Assembly (NCBI RefSeq): GCF_003353425.1
Contig: NZ_QRAO01000003.1
Coordinates: forward strand, 297,088-361,087
Direction: 5' to 3'
Length of the DNA: 64,000 nucleotides
Source of the DNA: Marinirhabdus gelatinilytica
Lineage (GTDB): Bacteria > Bacteroidota > Bacteroidia > Flavobacteriales > Flavobacteriaceae
In this document: piece by piece, positions 16,753 through 24,160 of the stretch
Layout: every line of letters begins with the position of its first letter
How positions within the stretch are numbered: position 1 is the stretch's first letter
Translations under genes and position numbers: made by a program
Notes under the pieces: generated by a model
Database searches by the model: none
Told to the model about the DNA's origin: nothing
What the model saw: the letters and a program-made list of their open reading frames with translations, nothing else

Positions 16753-16968
16753 TCAATCCCTTTGCCCACTTGGGCTTTCCTTTACCTTGCCGTTGTTATC
16801 ATAACCCGCAGGATCATTGCTCTCCGGGGTTTTCTTGGGGTCGTTCTTTGTGGGGGTATCAGGTTCATTGGGTTTGCTGTTGGGCTCCCCGGGATAGTCT
16901 TGATTCTGTATGTTCTGCTCGTTTTTTTTGTCCTTATGGAGCAACGGTGCTTTTTTATCTTCTTTCAT
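16753..16968 (-). CDS. Small hydrophilic disordered protein (71 aa)
   Basis: Seventy-one residues, almost all charged or polar with many P, N, D, K and E, and no hydrophobic core (M-K-E-D-K-K-A-P then repeated E-P-D/N-P-type motifs). It should be intrinsically disordered, as in stress-induced hydrophilins. Start ATG 16968. It belongs to a run of five such small genes (16753-18449) on the same strand, alternating with a copper-binding-type protein. The role is unknown; protection against drying or salt is only inference. Confidence 0.6.
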   Translation of the reverse strand: MKEDKKAPLLHKDKKNEQNIQNQDYPGEPNSKPNEPDTPTKNDPKKTPESNDPAGYDNNGKVKESPSGQRD

Positions 16969-17118
16969 AATATCGGTTTTAGTTTATTTTTTTCTTTTCG
17001 CCATGGTTGCAAAAAATTAAGTGATTAGACTAATAGTACCATATCTAAACAAATTACGAAATACCCTATGGGTGAAAGTAATTCCAGATTGGATAAATTT
17101 CCTAAAACATTCCCCTTG

Positions 17119-17134
17119 CCCCCTTCGAAGGGGG
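17119..17134. repeat. Perfect palindrome CCCCCTTCGAAGGGGG
   Basis: A 16-base self-complementary sequence in the 237-base gap 16969-17205. Its flank (TTCCCCTTG before it) matches a common Bacteroidota dispersed repeat type. A looser relative lies at 62548-62570. The gap holds no gene that I can support. Confidence 0.6.
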
Positions 17135-17205
17135 GATTATAGTCCCTATCCTTTATGGAAGTGAGTTGGAGGGAATGTGTCCTTTGATTAATACTTATTT
17201 GTGTT

Positions 17206-17529
17206 CTAAGCAGCTAGGTATGCTTTGCAAGCGTCTATACATTCACGGCAGGCCTTTGCGCAGTCCTGGCAATGTTGGTGGTCGTGCTGCTCGCAGGTAC
17301 TGGCGCAATCCTCACATACACTTATACAGTACTCAATCAATCCATTTACATTCTCGTAGGAGGTGTGCAGTACTTGTGAAAGACTGCTACATACCTCGGC
17401 GCATACACGGTCCGTACGGATACAGTGTGCCATTTGTTTAACATTATCCTCATCCAAACAGGCATCGGCACAATGGTTACAGGCATTGATGCAGCTTCCT
17501 AAGGTGCTAATGAGTTCATTCCTTTTCAT
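17206..17529 (-). CDS. Four-helix-bundle Cys-rich copper-binding protein (Csp/DUF326-like)
   Basis: A 107-residue protein with 16 cysteines, several spaced C-x3-C or C-x2-C inside predicted helices (C-I-N-A-C-N-H-C, C-E-D-C, H-C-Q-D-C-A-K-A-C). This is the pattern of the copper storage protein family, in which the thiols line the inside of a four-helix bundle and hold many Cu(I) ions. No signal peptide precedes the ATG at 17529 (M-K-R-N-E-L-I), so it should be cytosolic, like Csp3. The C-terminal H-D-H-Q-H could be the mouth of the bundle. No copper pump or sensor is adjacent. It sits among small hydrophilic stress-like proteins. Confidence 0.88.
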   Translation of the reverse strand: MKRNELISTLGSCINACNHCADACLDEDNVKQMAHCIRTDRVCAEVCSSLSQVLHTSYENVNGLIEYCISVCEDCASTCEQHDHQHCQDCAKACRECIDACKAYLAA

Positions 17530-17549
17530 AGTCTTTGTAGTTTAAAAAA

Positions 17550-17669
17550 TTACTCTTCTTCTTGTTGTTGGGTGGTGGGAATGTCCCTACCCCCATACCC
17601 TGCTTTTTGATTATCTTTTTTGTTGATAATCTCAGGTTTTAAATCGGTTTGTTTCTTTTTGTCGGTCAT
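17550..17669 (-). CDS. Tiny hydrophilic protein (39 aa)
   Basis: A short frame, M-T-D-K-K-K-Q-T-D-L ... Q-Q-Q-E-E-E, with a stop 20 bases before the copper-protein start. AAAGGAAA upstream of the ATG could help initiation. It shares the M-[S/T]-[x]-D-K-K opening and highly charged, Q/K/E-rich make-up with the neighbours at 17924 and 18291. Being so short it could be chance, but the shared pattern in a row of genes makes it likely to be real. Confidence 0.5.
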   Translation of the reverse strand: MTDKKKQTDLKPEIINKKDNQKAGYGGRDIPTTQQQEEE

Positions 17670-17686
17670 AGTTTCCTTTATTAAGG

Positions 17687-17917
17687 TTAACTGTTCATGT
17701 TTTTATTTGGCTCATCCAGTTCCCTGTCCTTTTTAGTATCGTTCTTGGACTTTTTGGGTCTATCCTCGTTATCGTGGGTGTCTGGTGTATTGTTTTCGTC
17801 CAGTTCCCTATCGGGTGAGGGCTGTTGTCTCTTAGGACTAAAACCAGCCTTACGGTTTTTAATCCGCAGCTTAGTGGTTACACCGCTCTTTTTAGATTGT
17901 TTTTGATCGCTCATCAT
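17687..17917 (-). CDS. Small hydrophilic protein (76 aa)
   Basis: Seventy-six residues, basic at the N terminus (M-S-D-Q-K-Q-S-K-K-S-G) and mixed-charge after. The phrase D-R-E-L-D-E occurs twice (P-D-R-E-L-D-E-N and K-D-R-E-L-D-E-P). No hydrophobic segment is present, so disorder is likely. The start may be either of two adjacent Met codons (17917 or 17914). It has the same direction as its neighbours, ends 17 bases before the 39-aa gene, and is preceded six bases away by the 45-aa gene. Confidence 0.6.
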   Translation of the reverse strand: MMSDQKQSKKSGVTTKLRIKNRKAGFSPKRQQPSPDRELDENNTPDTHDNEDRPKKSKNDTKKDRELDEPNKNMNS

Positions 17918-17923
17918 ACTAGA

Positions 17924-18061
17924 TCATTGGGTACGGGTGCTATCATCCTTATCACCATACTGGTTGGTATGCTCTCTCTTCTGGGGACCTTTACGGGTCT
18001 CTGGGTGCAAGCTCTCGGCGAGCTCTCCTTCTTTCTTTTGTTTTTCTTTTTTGTCGGACAT
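17924..18061 (-). CDS. Tiny hydrophilic protein (45 aa)
   Basis: M-S-D-K-K-E-K-Q-K-K-E ... T-R-T-Q, 45 residues and strongly charged. It opens like the 39-aa and 52-aa neighbours. Its start codon is 13 bases from the edge of a 17-unit heptamer array (18075-18193), so that array lies in its promoter or leader. No function can be given. Confidence 0.5.
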   Translation of the reverse strand: MSDKKEKQKKEGELAESLHPETRKGPQKREHTNQYGDKDDSTRTQ

Positions 18062-18074
18062 AATTGTGGGGTTT

Positions 18075-18193
18075 CTGTTGTCTGTTGTCAGTTGTCTGTT
18101 GTCTGTTGTCTGTTGTCTGTTGTCAGTTGTCAGTTGTCTGTTGTCTGTTGTCAGTTGTCAGTTGTCAGTTTTCTGTTGTCAGTTTTCTGTTGG
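18075..18193. repeat. Heptamer tandem array, 17 units
   Basis: Seventeen 7-base units, written on the plus strand as CTGTTGT (9), CAGTTGT (5), CAGTTTT (2) and a final CTGTTGG, in a mixed order. The array begins 13 bases upstream of the ATG of the 45-aa gene on the minus strand. Because seven is not a helical turn, gain or loss of units would shift promoter spacing or leader length. The array also keeps a chance reading frame open on the plus strand. Confidence 0.92.
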
Positions 18194-18290
18194 GGTTGAA
18201 ATATCTCCCTAGCTCCATACAAAGGGGAATAGTGGGTTTGGCTTCTTTATTTTCGGAATCCTTTGTAATTGGAGTTAGGGAGTTTGCTTG

Positions 18291-18449
18291 TTAGGCTGTA
18301 TCCCTTGGTTGGTGCTTTTCCCTACGTTGCTTTTCCTGATAATTGATCTCACGCCCATCTGCCTCATTAGCTTTTTCGTCAATGGCGCTATCCTTAATGC
18401 TGGTTTTGTGCTCATCCTGTCCGGGAATCTTTTTATCGTCTGTACTCAT
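18291..18449 (-). CDS. Tiny hydrophilic protein (52 aa)
   Basis: M-S-T-D-D-K-K-I-P-G-Q ... R-D-T-A, 52 residues, charged and without hydrophobic segments. The N-terminal M-S-T-D-D-K-K is kin to the other three short genes downstream of it. It is divergent from the PA2169-like gene 200 bases away, so the space 18450-18649 probably carries two promoters; I see no exact -7 box there. Confidence 0.5.
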   Translation of the reverse strand: MSTDDKKIPGQDEHKTSIKDSAIDEKANEADGREINYQEKQRREKHQPRDTA

Positions 18450-18649
18450 AACTCAATAGTTTTAAATTAGTATAGCTTAAAGATACCCTAAGAACTTCAA
18501 AAACTGAAGGGCATTAGCACTCTTTAACAGCCAATGTTAAACAGTTCTCAATTAGGATTTTGCTAAGAGATTTCAGTATATATTAAAAGTATCTTTATAC
18601 TGAAAAAAAATAAACCGCTGGAACCTTTCAGTACAAAAAAAAGAAAACT

Positions 18650-19135
18650 ATGAAAACTACAAAAGAACAAGCAGACCAAGACATCCATGAAAACTTAGTA
18701 AACAATCTACAGGAACTCCTGGAAAAAAACATTGATGCCGAAGAAGGATACTCCAAGGCCATGAAAGATGCCAAGAACAATAGGTTGAAATCCTTTTTAC
18801 AACACCAAGCTGCCAAAAGAAGCCAGTTTGTTACCGAACTAAACCAAGAGATCCGTAACCTGAACGAAACCCCGAAAGAAAAAGGAAGTACTACAGGTAG
18901 CCTACACCGCACGTGGATAGACATAAAGTCTTCCCTAACCGGTAATGACGATGAAGCCGTACTGGAAGAGTGCATCCGTGGTGATAAAGCTAGCGTAGAA
19001 GAATATGAGGAGCGCTTGCAGGAAAACCGTTTCCCACAAAATATCCAGCAAACGTTGAACAACCAGCTCTCTGAGATACGGGGAACACTTTCCAAAGTGA
19101 AATCCTTGGAAGATATCGCAGATAATCTAGACTAA
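18650..19135 (+). CDS. PA2169 family (DUF2383) four-helix-bundle protein
   Basis: A 161-residue soluble helical protein of the ferritin-like DUF2383/PA2169 family. It carries the characteristic centre: K-G-S-T-T-G-S-L-H-R-T-W-I-D-I-K, then D-E-A-V-L-E-E-C-I-R-G-D-K-A-S-V-E-E-Y-E-E-R-L. The family has metal-protein-like helices but no proven activity. Start ATG 18650. A strong terminator follows its stop by about 20 bases, so it is a single-gene transcript. A diverged relative is at 4792-5241. Confidence 0.9.
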   Translation: MKTTKEQADQDIHENLVNNLQELLEKNIDAEEGYSKAMKDAKNNRLKSFLQHQAAKRSQFVTELNQEIRNLNETPKEKGSTTGSLHRTWIDIKSSLTGNDDEAVLEECIRGDKASVEEYEERLQENRFPQNIQQTLNNQLSEIRGTLSKVKSLEDIADNLD

Positions 19136-19154
19136 AATTTAATACCTGCTATGT

Positions 19155-19194
19155 AAGAACCGCCTTGAGGACTTATCCCAAGGCGGTTCTTTTT
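19155..19194 (+). terminator. Strong terminator after the PA2169-like gene
   Basis: The 13-bp stem AAGAACCGCCTTG/CAAGGCGGTTCTT with a 12-base loop is followed by TTTT. This is a textbook Rho-independent terminator. Confidence 0.9.
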
Positions 19195-19289
19195 ATTATA
19201 ATTCTGCTGTAATGCTTTCGAGATGGTTTTAGTATCTCAATATAAATCGAGCAGACCTACATAAACGAAATAGTTTTTGCTATAAGGGA

Positions 19290-20672
19290 CTAAGTAACTG
19301 GAATATTGGCTTCCTTGATGGCCTTGAAGCCTCCGGCTACATCAATTACATTGTGAATTCCCCGTGCTTTTAAAATGGAAGCCGCAATTACGGACCTATA
19401 GCCACCGGCACAGTGTACATAAAAGGATCCTTCTTCAGGAAATGCTTCCAAATGTTTATTGATATGTTCCAAGGAGGTATGAGTAGCCGAGGGAATATGG
19501 GCATTGTCCCACTCGCTATCCTTGCGCACATCGAACACCGGGGCATTGTCTTGCAATACTTCCTTGAGCTTTTCTGCTGGTACAGATTGTAGGTTGTCCG
19601 TTTCCTTGCCAGCTTCTTTCCAAGCTGTTATGCCACCTTTTAAATACCCTAGCGTATTATCGAAACCTACACGGGAAAGACGGGTCACCGTTTCCTCTTC
19701 CCTTCCCTCTGGTGTTACCAAGAGGATGGTTTGGTTTACATCGGCTATCATAGCACCTACCCATGGGGCAAAGCCACCATCTATACCAATAAAGATAGAG
19801 CGTGGAATATGTGCTTGTATAAATTCTTTTTGGTGGCGTACGTCCAAAACCACAGCTCCAGTGGCATTTGCAGCATCCTCGAACTCCTGCGGGGTCATTG
19901 CTTTGGTGCCCCTCTCTATCACTTGGTCAATATGATCGTAGCCTTCCTTGTTCATCTTTACATTCAACGGAAAATAGGCTGGTGGTGGTAACAAACCATC
20001 GGTTACTTCCTTTATAAACTCTTCCTTGGTCATATCTTCCCGAAGGGCATAGTTCATTTGCTTCTGGTTGCCCAAGGTATCCACGGTTTCTTTCATCATA
20101 TTTTTTCCGCAAGCTGAGCCTGCTCCATGTGCGGGATAAACAATTACATCGTCATTCAATGGCATAATCTTGTTCCTAAGGCTATCGTATAGCATCCCTG
20201 CTAGGTCTTCTTGTGTAAGATCGTTTCCCTTTTGGGCTAAGTCTGGCCTACCTACATCGCCCAAAAACAGGGTGTCCCCACTAAAGATACAATGATCTTC
20301 TCCATTTTCGTCCTTAAGAAGATAGGTGGTACTCTCCAACGTATGCCCTGGGGTATGCAGTACCTTTAGGGTAAGCTTCCCAATGGTGAACTCTTGCCCA
20401 TCCTTAGCTATTTCAGCATTAAAACTAGGGTTGGCATTGGGGCCATACACAATAGGTGCGCCGGTTTCCTTGCTAAGTGATAGGTGACCACTCACAAAAT
20501 CGGCATGGAAATGAGTCTCGAAAATATATTTTATGGTAGCGTTATCCCGCTTGGCACGCTCCAAATAAGGCTTGGTTTCGCGAAGTGGGTCTATGATGGC
20601 AGCTTCTCCATTGCTCTCAATATAGTAAGCGCCTTGGCTTAAGCAGCCCGTATAAATTTGTTCTACTGTCAT
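19290..20672 (-). CDS. Metallo-beta-lactamase fold persulfide dioxygenase-like enzyme with two rhodanese domains
   Basis: A 460-residue soluble sulfur enzyme. Residues about 1-250 are an MBL fold of the ETHE1 (persulfide dioxygenase) type: T-H-F-H-A-D-F, H-T-P-G-H-T and F-S-G-D-T-L-F. Two rhodanese domains follow. The first (about 265-360) has V-V-L-D-V-R but no cysteine in its active loop (L-L-V-T-P-E-G-R), so it should be inactive or structural. The second (about 375-455) keeps V-H-C-A-G-G-Y-R-S with the persulfide-forming Cys. The enzyme probably oxidises glutathione or low-molecular persulfides and passes sulfur on. Start ATG 20672, with a -7 box directly upstream. Confidence 0.92.
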   Translation of the reverse strand: MTVEQIYTGCLSQGAYYIESNGEAAIIDPLRETKPYLERAKRDNATIKYIFETHFHADFVSGHLSLSKETGAPIVYGPNANPSFNAEIAKDGQEFTIGKLTLKVLHTPGHTLESTTYLLKDENGEDHCIFSGDTLFLGDVGRPDLAQKGNDLTQEDLAGMLYDSLRNKIMPLNDDVIVYPAHGAGSACGKNMMKETVDTLGNQKQMNYALREDMTKEEFIKEVTDGLLPPPAYFPLNVKMNKEGYDHIDQVIERGTKAMTPQEFEDAANATGAVVLDVRHQKEFIQAHIPRSIFIGIDGGFAPWVGAMIADVNQTILLVTPEGREEETVTRLSRVGFDNTLGYLKGGITAWKEAGKETDNLQSVPAEKLKEVLQDNAPVFDVRKDSEWDNAHIPSATHTSLEHINKHLEAFPEEGSFYVHCAGGYRSVIAASILKARGIHNVIDVAGGFKAIKEANIPVT

Positions 20673-20690
20673 GGTTCTTCAAAATTTATG

Positions 20691-20698
20691 CAAAGATA
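20691..20698 (-). promoter_or_regulatory. -7 element of the MBL/rhodanese gene
   Basis: TATCTTTG on the minus strand, an exact TAnnTTTG, is 18 bases before the ATG. This predicts a leader of only about a dozen bases. Confidence 0.65.
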
Positions 20699-20822
20699 TA
20701 AAAGATGGAAGAGCGTAAGGGATTTTTAATTATGGATTGGATCATTCAAGGCTCAAGGATTCAGATTGTTTCTCACCCCTCATAGCTCAACACAGAAAAT
20801 GTTACCTGCCCAGCTCTACCCA

Positions 20823-21578
20823 CTACCTACTATCCCTTCTCCTCCTACGTATCTTTTTACTGTTTACTTTTTTCTGGAAAGCGCGGCTGTATTTGGTCAT
20901 GAGCGCGTGGGTCTCTTTTTCGGGTTTGCCGTAAAGGCGTGCATATTCCTTTGCCATTATGTTGATCATGGTCTTGGAAAGCCACAGTCGCCTAAAATTG
21001 TGCATACGCTTGTGGAAGTCCATGGGCTCAAAGCGCATCCTATTTAAATCTATCAAGTAGAAATCGTAGGTACCGTCGCCCATATCATTTATCAAGGTGT
21101 TGCCTGGCGAGTGGTCCAAAAAATTGATCTCCTTTTCGTGCAACTGAAATGTAAACGCTGCCATTTGCCGTAATACCTCCGCACGGTTGGGCCAGTTGGG
21201 ATTGTGGTTCAACACCCTGAAATCAAAGTCATAATCCACGTGCTTGGAAATGTAGTAGCTGTCTTTGAGTCCTCCAACGAACACCTCAACATACCCCACT
21301 GGCAAAGGGGTATTGATACCTTTTTCAGTCAAAATCTTGGCATATTGGAACGACCGTTTGGCCTTGCTCTTCCGCAGGTATCGGTACACCAAGCGCTGCA
21401 CCGCATTTGGGGTCTTGAACTTTTTAATATTATAAACCTCGCCTTTAATTTCTACCTTTTTTATCACGTTGCGCTCGCCCTTGGTCACGTACGCGCCCAT
21501 AGTTTCAAAATTGTCAATAGCATCCCACAATTGGGGTCCGATATGTTGGTAGTCTTTATGTACGTGGGTTACTTTCAT
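20823..21578 (-). CDS. LPS-core-type kinase (InaA/WaaP-like)
   Basis: A 251-residue cytoplasmic kinase-fold protein that should phosphorylate a lipid A core sugar (Kdo or heptose). The kinase signs are F-L-D-H-S-P-G-N-T-L (catalytic loop with the Asp-x5-Asn pattern) and Y-L-I-D-L-N-R-M (DFG-equivalent metal Asp). The tail is very basic (K-K-I-R-R-R-R-R-D-S-R). The start ATG overlaps the stop of the GT2 gene upstream by four bases, so the two are co-translated. It is the end gene of the glycan cluster, pointing to LPS/LOS core. Confidence 0.85.
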   Translation of the reverse strand: MKVTHVHKDYQHIGPQLWDAIDNFETMGAYVTKGERNVIKKVEIKGEVYNIKKFKTPNAVQRLVYRYLRKSKAKRSFQYAKILTEKGINTPLPVGYVEVFVGGLKDSYYISKHVDYDFDFRVLNHNPNWPNRAEVLRQMAAFTFQLHEKEINFLDHSPGNTLINDMGDGTYDFYLIDLNRMRFEPMDFHKRMHNFRRLWLSKTMINIMAKEYARLYGKPEKETHALMTKYSRAFQKKVNSKKIRRRRRDSR

Positions 21579-22396
21579 GCGTCGGTTTGTTGGAGTCCGT
21601 AGGGCGTCCAGGTACTTTTGGTGGTTTTGGTGGTTTTACGTATCTGTTTGTTATTGGCAAGCATTTCTTCGGTTACATAGCCCTGTGGATGTTCCAGATG
21701 CATGGTCACCAAACTGTAACGCGCCTGGATAGGTCGCACTCCTTTGTTCATCAACCGCTCGCCCAATTCGCGGTCCTCGCCGCCATATTGCATGCGTTCG
21801 TCAAATCCGTTTACGGCTACGATATCCTCGCGCCAACCCGAGGCATTGTTGCCATCCCAGGTTGCCTTTGTGGGGGTGATCCAGTTCAGGAATTGTTCTT
21901 TGGTGCCGGTGGCTGTGAGCTTGTTCAGTTTAAAACTTTTTTTCAGTCCTTGGGCGACCAACCAATGTGCATCAAAACATTTTCGGGTGCGGATATCTTC
22001 TTCTGAAATATTTTCTGAAATATCCTCCGGCAACTTAAAATAGCCACCCGAAAGAAAGCTATTGGGTTTTCGCATAGCCAAATGCTTTTCCACCAAATCG
22101 AAACGTGGAATACAATCACCATCGGTAAAAATAAGGTATTCGGCTTCAGTGGCTTTGATGGCTTTGTTGAGGATCTTCGTCTTCTGGAACCCATCGTCCT
22201 CTTGCCAAATGTGTGCAATCTTCAGTACATTTTTCTGCTGAAATTGTTGGATGACCGTAGCGGTTTCTTCCGTAGAGCCATCGTCTGCGATCACGATATC
22301 GAAATTGGTAAAAGTCTGCCCCTCGAAGCCCCACAACGCTTTTGTGAGCCAGCGTGGCTGGTTGTACGTGCTAATTATCACCGAAACAGAACTCAT
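21575..22396 (-). CDS. Family 2 glycosyltransferase with galactosyltransferase-type C domain
   Basis: A 273-residue inverting GT-A enzyme. The nucleotide-sugar site is V-I-I-A-D-D-G-S-T-E, the DxD motif is F-T-D-G-D-C-I-P-R, and a Glyco_transf_7C-like end has G-F-D-E-R-M-Q-Y-G-G-E-D-R-E-L-G. It is very similar in plan to the gene at 24161-24991 (same G-x-D-R-E-L-G-E-R-L), so the two are probably an old duplication. Start ATG 22396. It opens the two-gene minus operon that ends in the kinase. Confidence 0.9.
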   Translation of the reverse strand: MSSVSVIISTYNQPRWLTKALWGFEGQTFTNFDIVIADDGSTEETATVIQQFQQKNVLKIAHIWQEDDGFQKTKILNKAIKATEAEYLIFTDGDCIPRFDLVEKHLAMRKPNSFLSGGYFKLPEDISENISEEDIRTRKCFDAHWLVAQGLKKSFKLNKLTATGTKEQFLNWITPTKATWDGNNASGWREDIVAVNGFDERMQYGGEDRELGERLMNKGVRPIQARYSLVTMHLEHPQGYVTEEMLANNKQIRKTTKTTKSTWTPYGLQQTDA

Positions 22397-22434
22397 GGTT
22401 GAAAAAAAATAAATACCTTGCGAAGGTACTCTTT

Positions 22435-23499
22435 ATGAAACAAATTCTTGTTATACAGAACAAACGAATTGGCGACGTGCTCATAAGCTCTGTACTTGCC
22501 AATAACCTAAAGAAACGCTTCCCAGAGAGCCATATCACCTACCTTGTGTACCCCTATACGACTGGGGTACTGGAACACAATCCGAATATAGACCACATTT
22601 GGACCGTGGAGGAACAATGGCTAAAAAAACTGCCCAACCTGTTGCGGATGATAGCGCGTGTGCGCCGCAAGAAATATGATATTATCTTCGATCCCTACGC
22701 CAAGTTCCAGAGCAGGATGCTGTGTTATTTTTCGGGTGCCGAATACCGGATTGGTTTTAAGCGGCCGGGAAAAAAACTGAAGCTTCCGTTCTATTCACAT
22801 CCCATTCATTTTATTCCGAAGAAGACACAGTTTTGCGGTAAAGCTATTGAGAATAGACTGAACCTACTGAATTCGGTATTCCCCATGGAAACTATGGACG
22901 ATACGCCCAAGATTTATGTAACCGGCGAAGAAGCGCAGTACGACAAAATCGAGCACCTACATCGACCCGTCATTATGTTGGGTGTTTTGGGCAGTACCCC
23001 ACAAAAATCAATGCCCTACGAATATATAGCGAAACTGATAGATTTTATTGCCAAAAATTACAATGCATCCCTCCTTTTCAATTACGCACCTTACCAAAAA
23101 ACCGAGGCGCAGGCTATTTACGAACTGTGTGAGCATAAGGAACATATACATCTGGACATCTATGAGGACAGCATTCGTGGTTTTATTAACTTGATGAGCC
23201 AATGCGACCTGCTCATTTCCAACGAGGGCGGCAGCGTACACATTGCAAAGGCACTGGACAAGCCCACGTTTACCATCTATTCGCCCTATATTGAAAAAGA
23301 AGATTGGAACAGTTTTGAGGATGGGGTGAAACATCAATCGGTCCACTTGCTGGATTTTAAGCCCGAACTGTACAGTAGCTTTACCCGTGAAGAACGAAAA
23401 GCCATTGAGGCAGACCCTTCCAAAATGTATCACGAATTGACACCAGAACTGATTCTAACAAAGCTGAAGCCCTATCTGCAACATCACTTACAAAAATGA
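22435..23499 (+). CDS. Family 9 glycosyltransferase (heptosyltransferase-like)
   Basis: A 354-residue GT-B enzyme that adds a heptose or related sugar to the LPS core. The opening Q-I-L-V-I-Q-N-K-R-I-G-D-V-L-I-S-S, later Y-S-P-Y and the donor-site S-N-E-G-G-S-V-H-I-A-K-A fit GT9. I take ATG 22435 as start; a TTG at 22399 adds 12 residues but lies across a weak TACCTTGC -7 box, so it is less likely. It is followed seven bases later by a methyltransferase and is divergent from the GT2/kinase operon. Confidence 0.9.
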   Translation: MKQILVIQNKRIGDVLISSVLANNLKKRFPESHITYLVYPYTTGVLEHNPNIDHIWTVEEQWLKKLPNLLRMIARVRRKKYDIIFDPYAKFQSRMLCYFSGAEYRIGFKRPGKKLKLPFYSHPIHFIPKKTQFCGKAIENRLNLLNSVFPMETMDDTPKIYVTGEEAQYDKIEHLHRPVIMLGVLGSTPQKSMPYEYIAKLIDFIAKNYNASLLFNYAPYQKTEAQAIYELCEHKEHIHLDIYEDSIRGFINLMSQCDLLISNEGGSVHIAKALDKPTFTIYSPYIEKEDWNSFEDGVKHQSVHLLDFKPELYSSFTREERKAIEADPSKMYHELTPELILTKLKPYLQHHLQK

Positions 23500-23506
23500 T
23501 CCCACT

Positions 23507-24091
23507 ATGAATATCTTGGATAAATTTCACCACTGGCGCCGCCGCAGACGATGGAACAAACAGTACCGAAGCGGGCGTTGGAAAAGCCTAAAAAGTGATT
23601 TGGAGGCGAGCCGTTATTTTAAGATCAAGCAGGATCTAGAAGCTTTTGCTCCTAAAAACCCAAGTATTTTGGATATAGGATGTGGCGACGGGGTGCTGAA
23701 CGAACGTTTGGGCGATTTTGAGTTTTCGTATTTTCTGGGGGTCGATTTTTCTTCGGAATCTATTAAGCAGGCACAGGGAAAAAACTTACCCAAGTCCGAG
23801 TTTGAGCACTGTGACGTGCTGCATTTTGTACCCGAGCAAACTTTTGATGCTATTATATTCAACGAATCGTTCTACTATATCCCCGATACTGAGAAATCCC
23901 GAGTACTACAACTGTTGCTGGACCATCTCTCACCTGAGGGAGTGCTCATCGTTTCCATATTCAGGGACGGTCCAGGCTGTTGGGAATACTTCAAGGAACA
24001 CCCCAACCTAAAAGAATTGGATCATGAGACCATCACTACCTCCAAGGAAATGACGTACTGGAAGATTGGAGCGTATAAATGTAGCCGGTAG
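23507..24091 (+). CDS. Class I SAM-dependent methyltransferase
   Basis: A 194-residue Rossmann methyltransferase. Motif I is S-I-L-D-I-G-C-G-D-G-V, and later F-D-A-I-I-F-N-E-S-F-Y-Y-I-P fits the motif II/III region. The N-terminal ~40 residues are basic (R-R-R-R-R-W-N-K-Q). It is in the same operon as the GT9 and probably methylates a sugar of the same glycan, but the substrate is not shown. Confidence 0.85.
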   Translation: MNILDKFHHWRRRRRWNKQYRSGRWKSLKSDLEASRYFKIKQDLEAFAPKNPSILDIGCGDGVLNERLGDFEFSYFLGVDFSSESIKQAQGKNLPKSEFEHCDVLHFVPEQTFDAIIFNESFYYIPDTEKSRVLQLLLDHLSPEGVLIVSIFRDGPGCWEYFKEHPNLKELDHETITTSKEMTYWKIGAYKCSR

Positions 24092-24160
24092 TCTTTAGTC
24101 TTTGGACGGTATTTTTAGTAAGTATAAAAAACATACTGCCACTGGTCACTGCTAACTGTC

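Noticed and set aside
18075-18193. Possible CRISPR array
   Set aside because: Units are 7 bases with no spacers and no cas genes nearby; it is a plain tandem repeat. No other array was seen.
18064-18294. Frames rich in V, C, S and L across the heptamer array
   Set aside because: Seven-base units keep frames open by chance; the protein would be a simple repeat.
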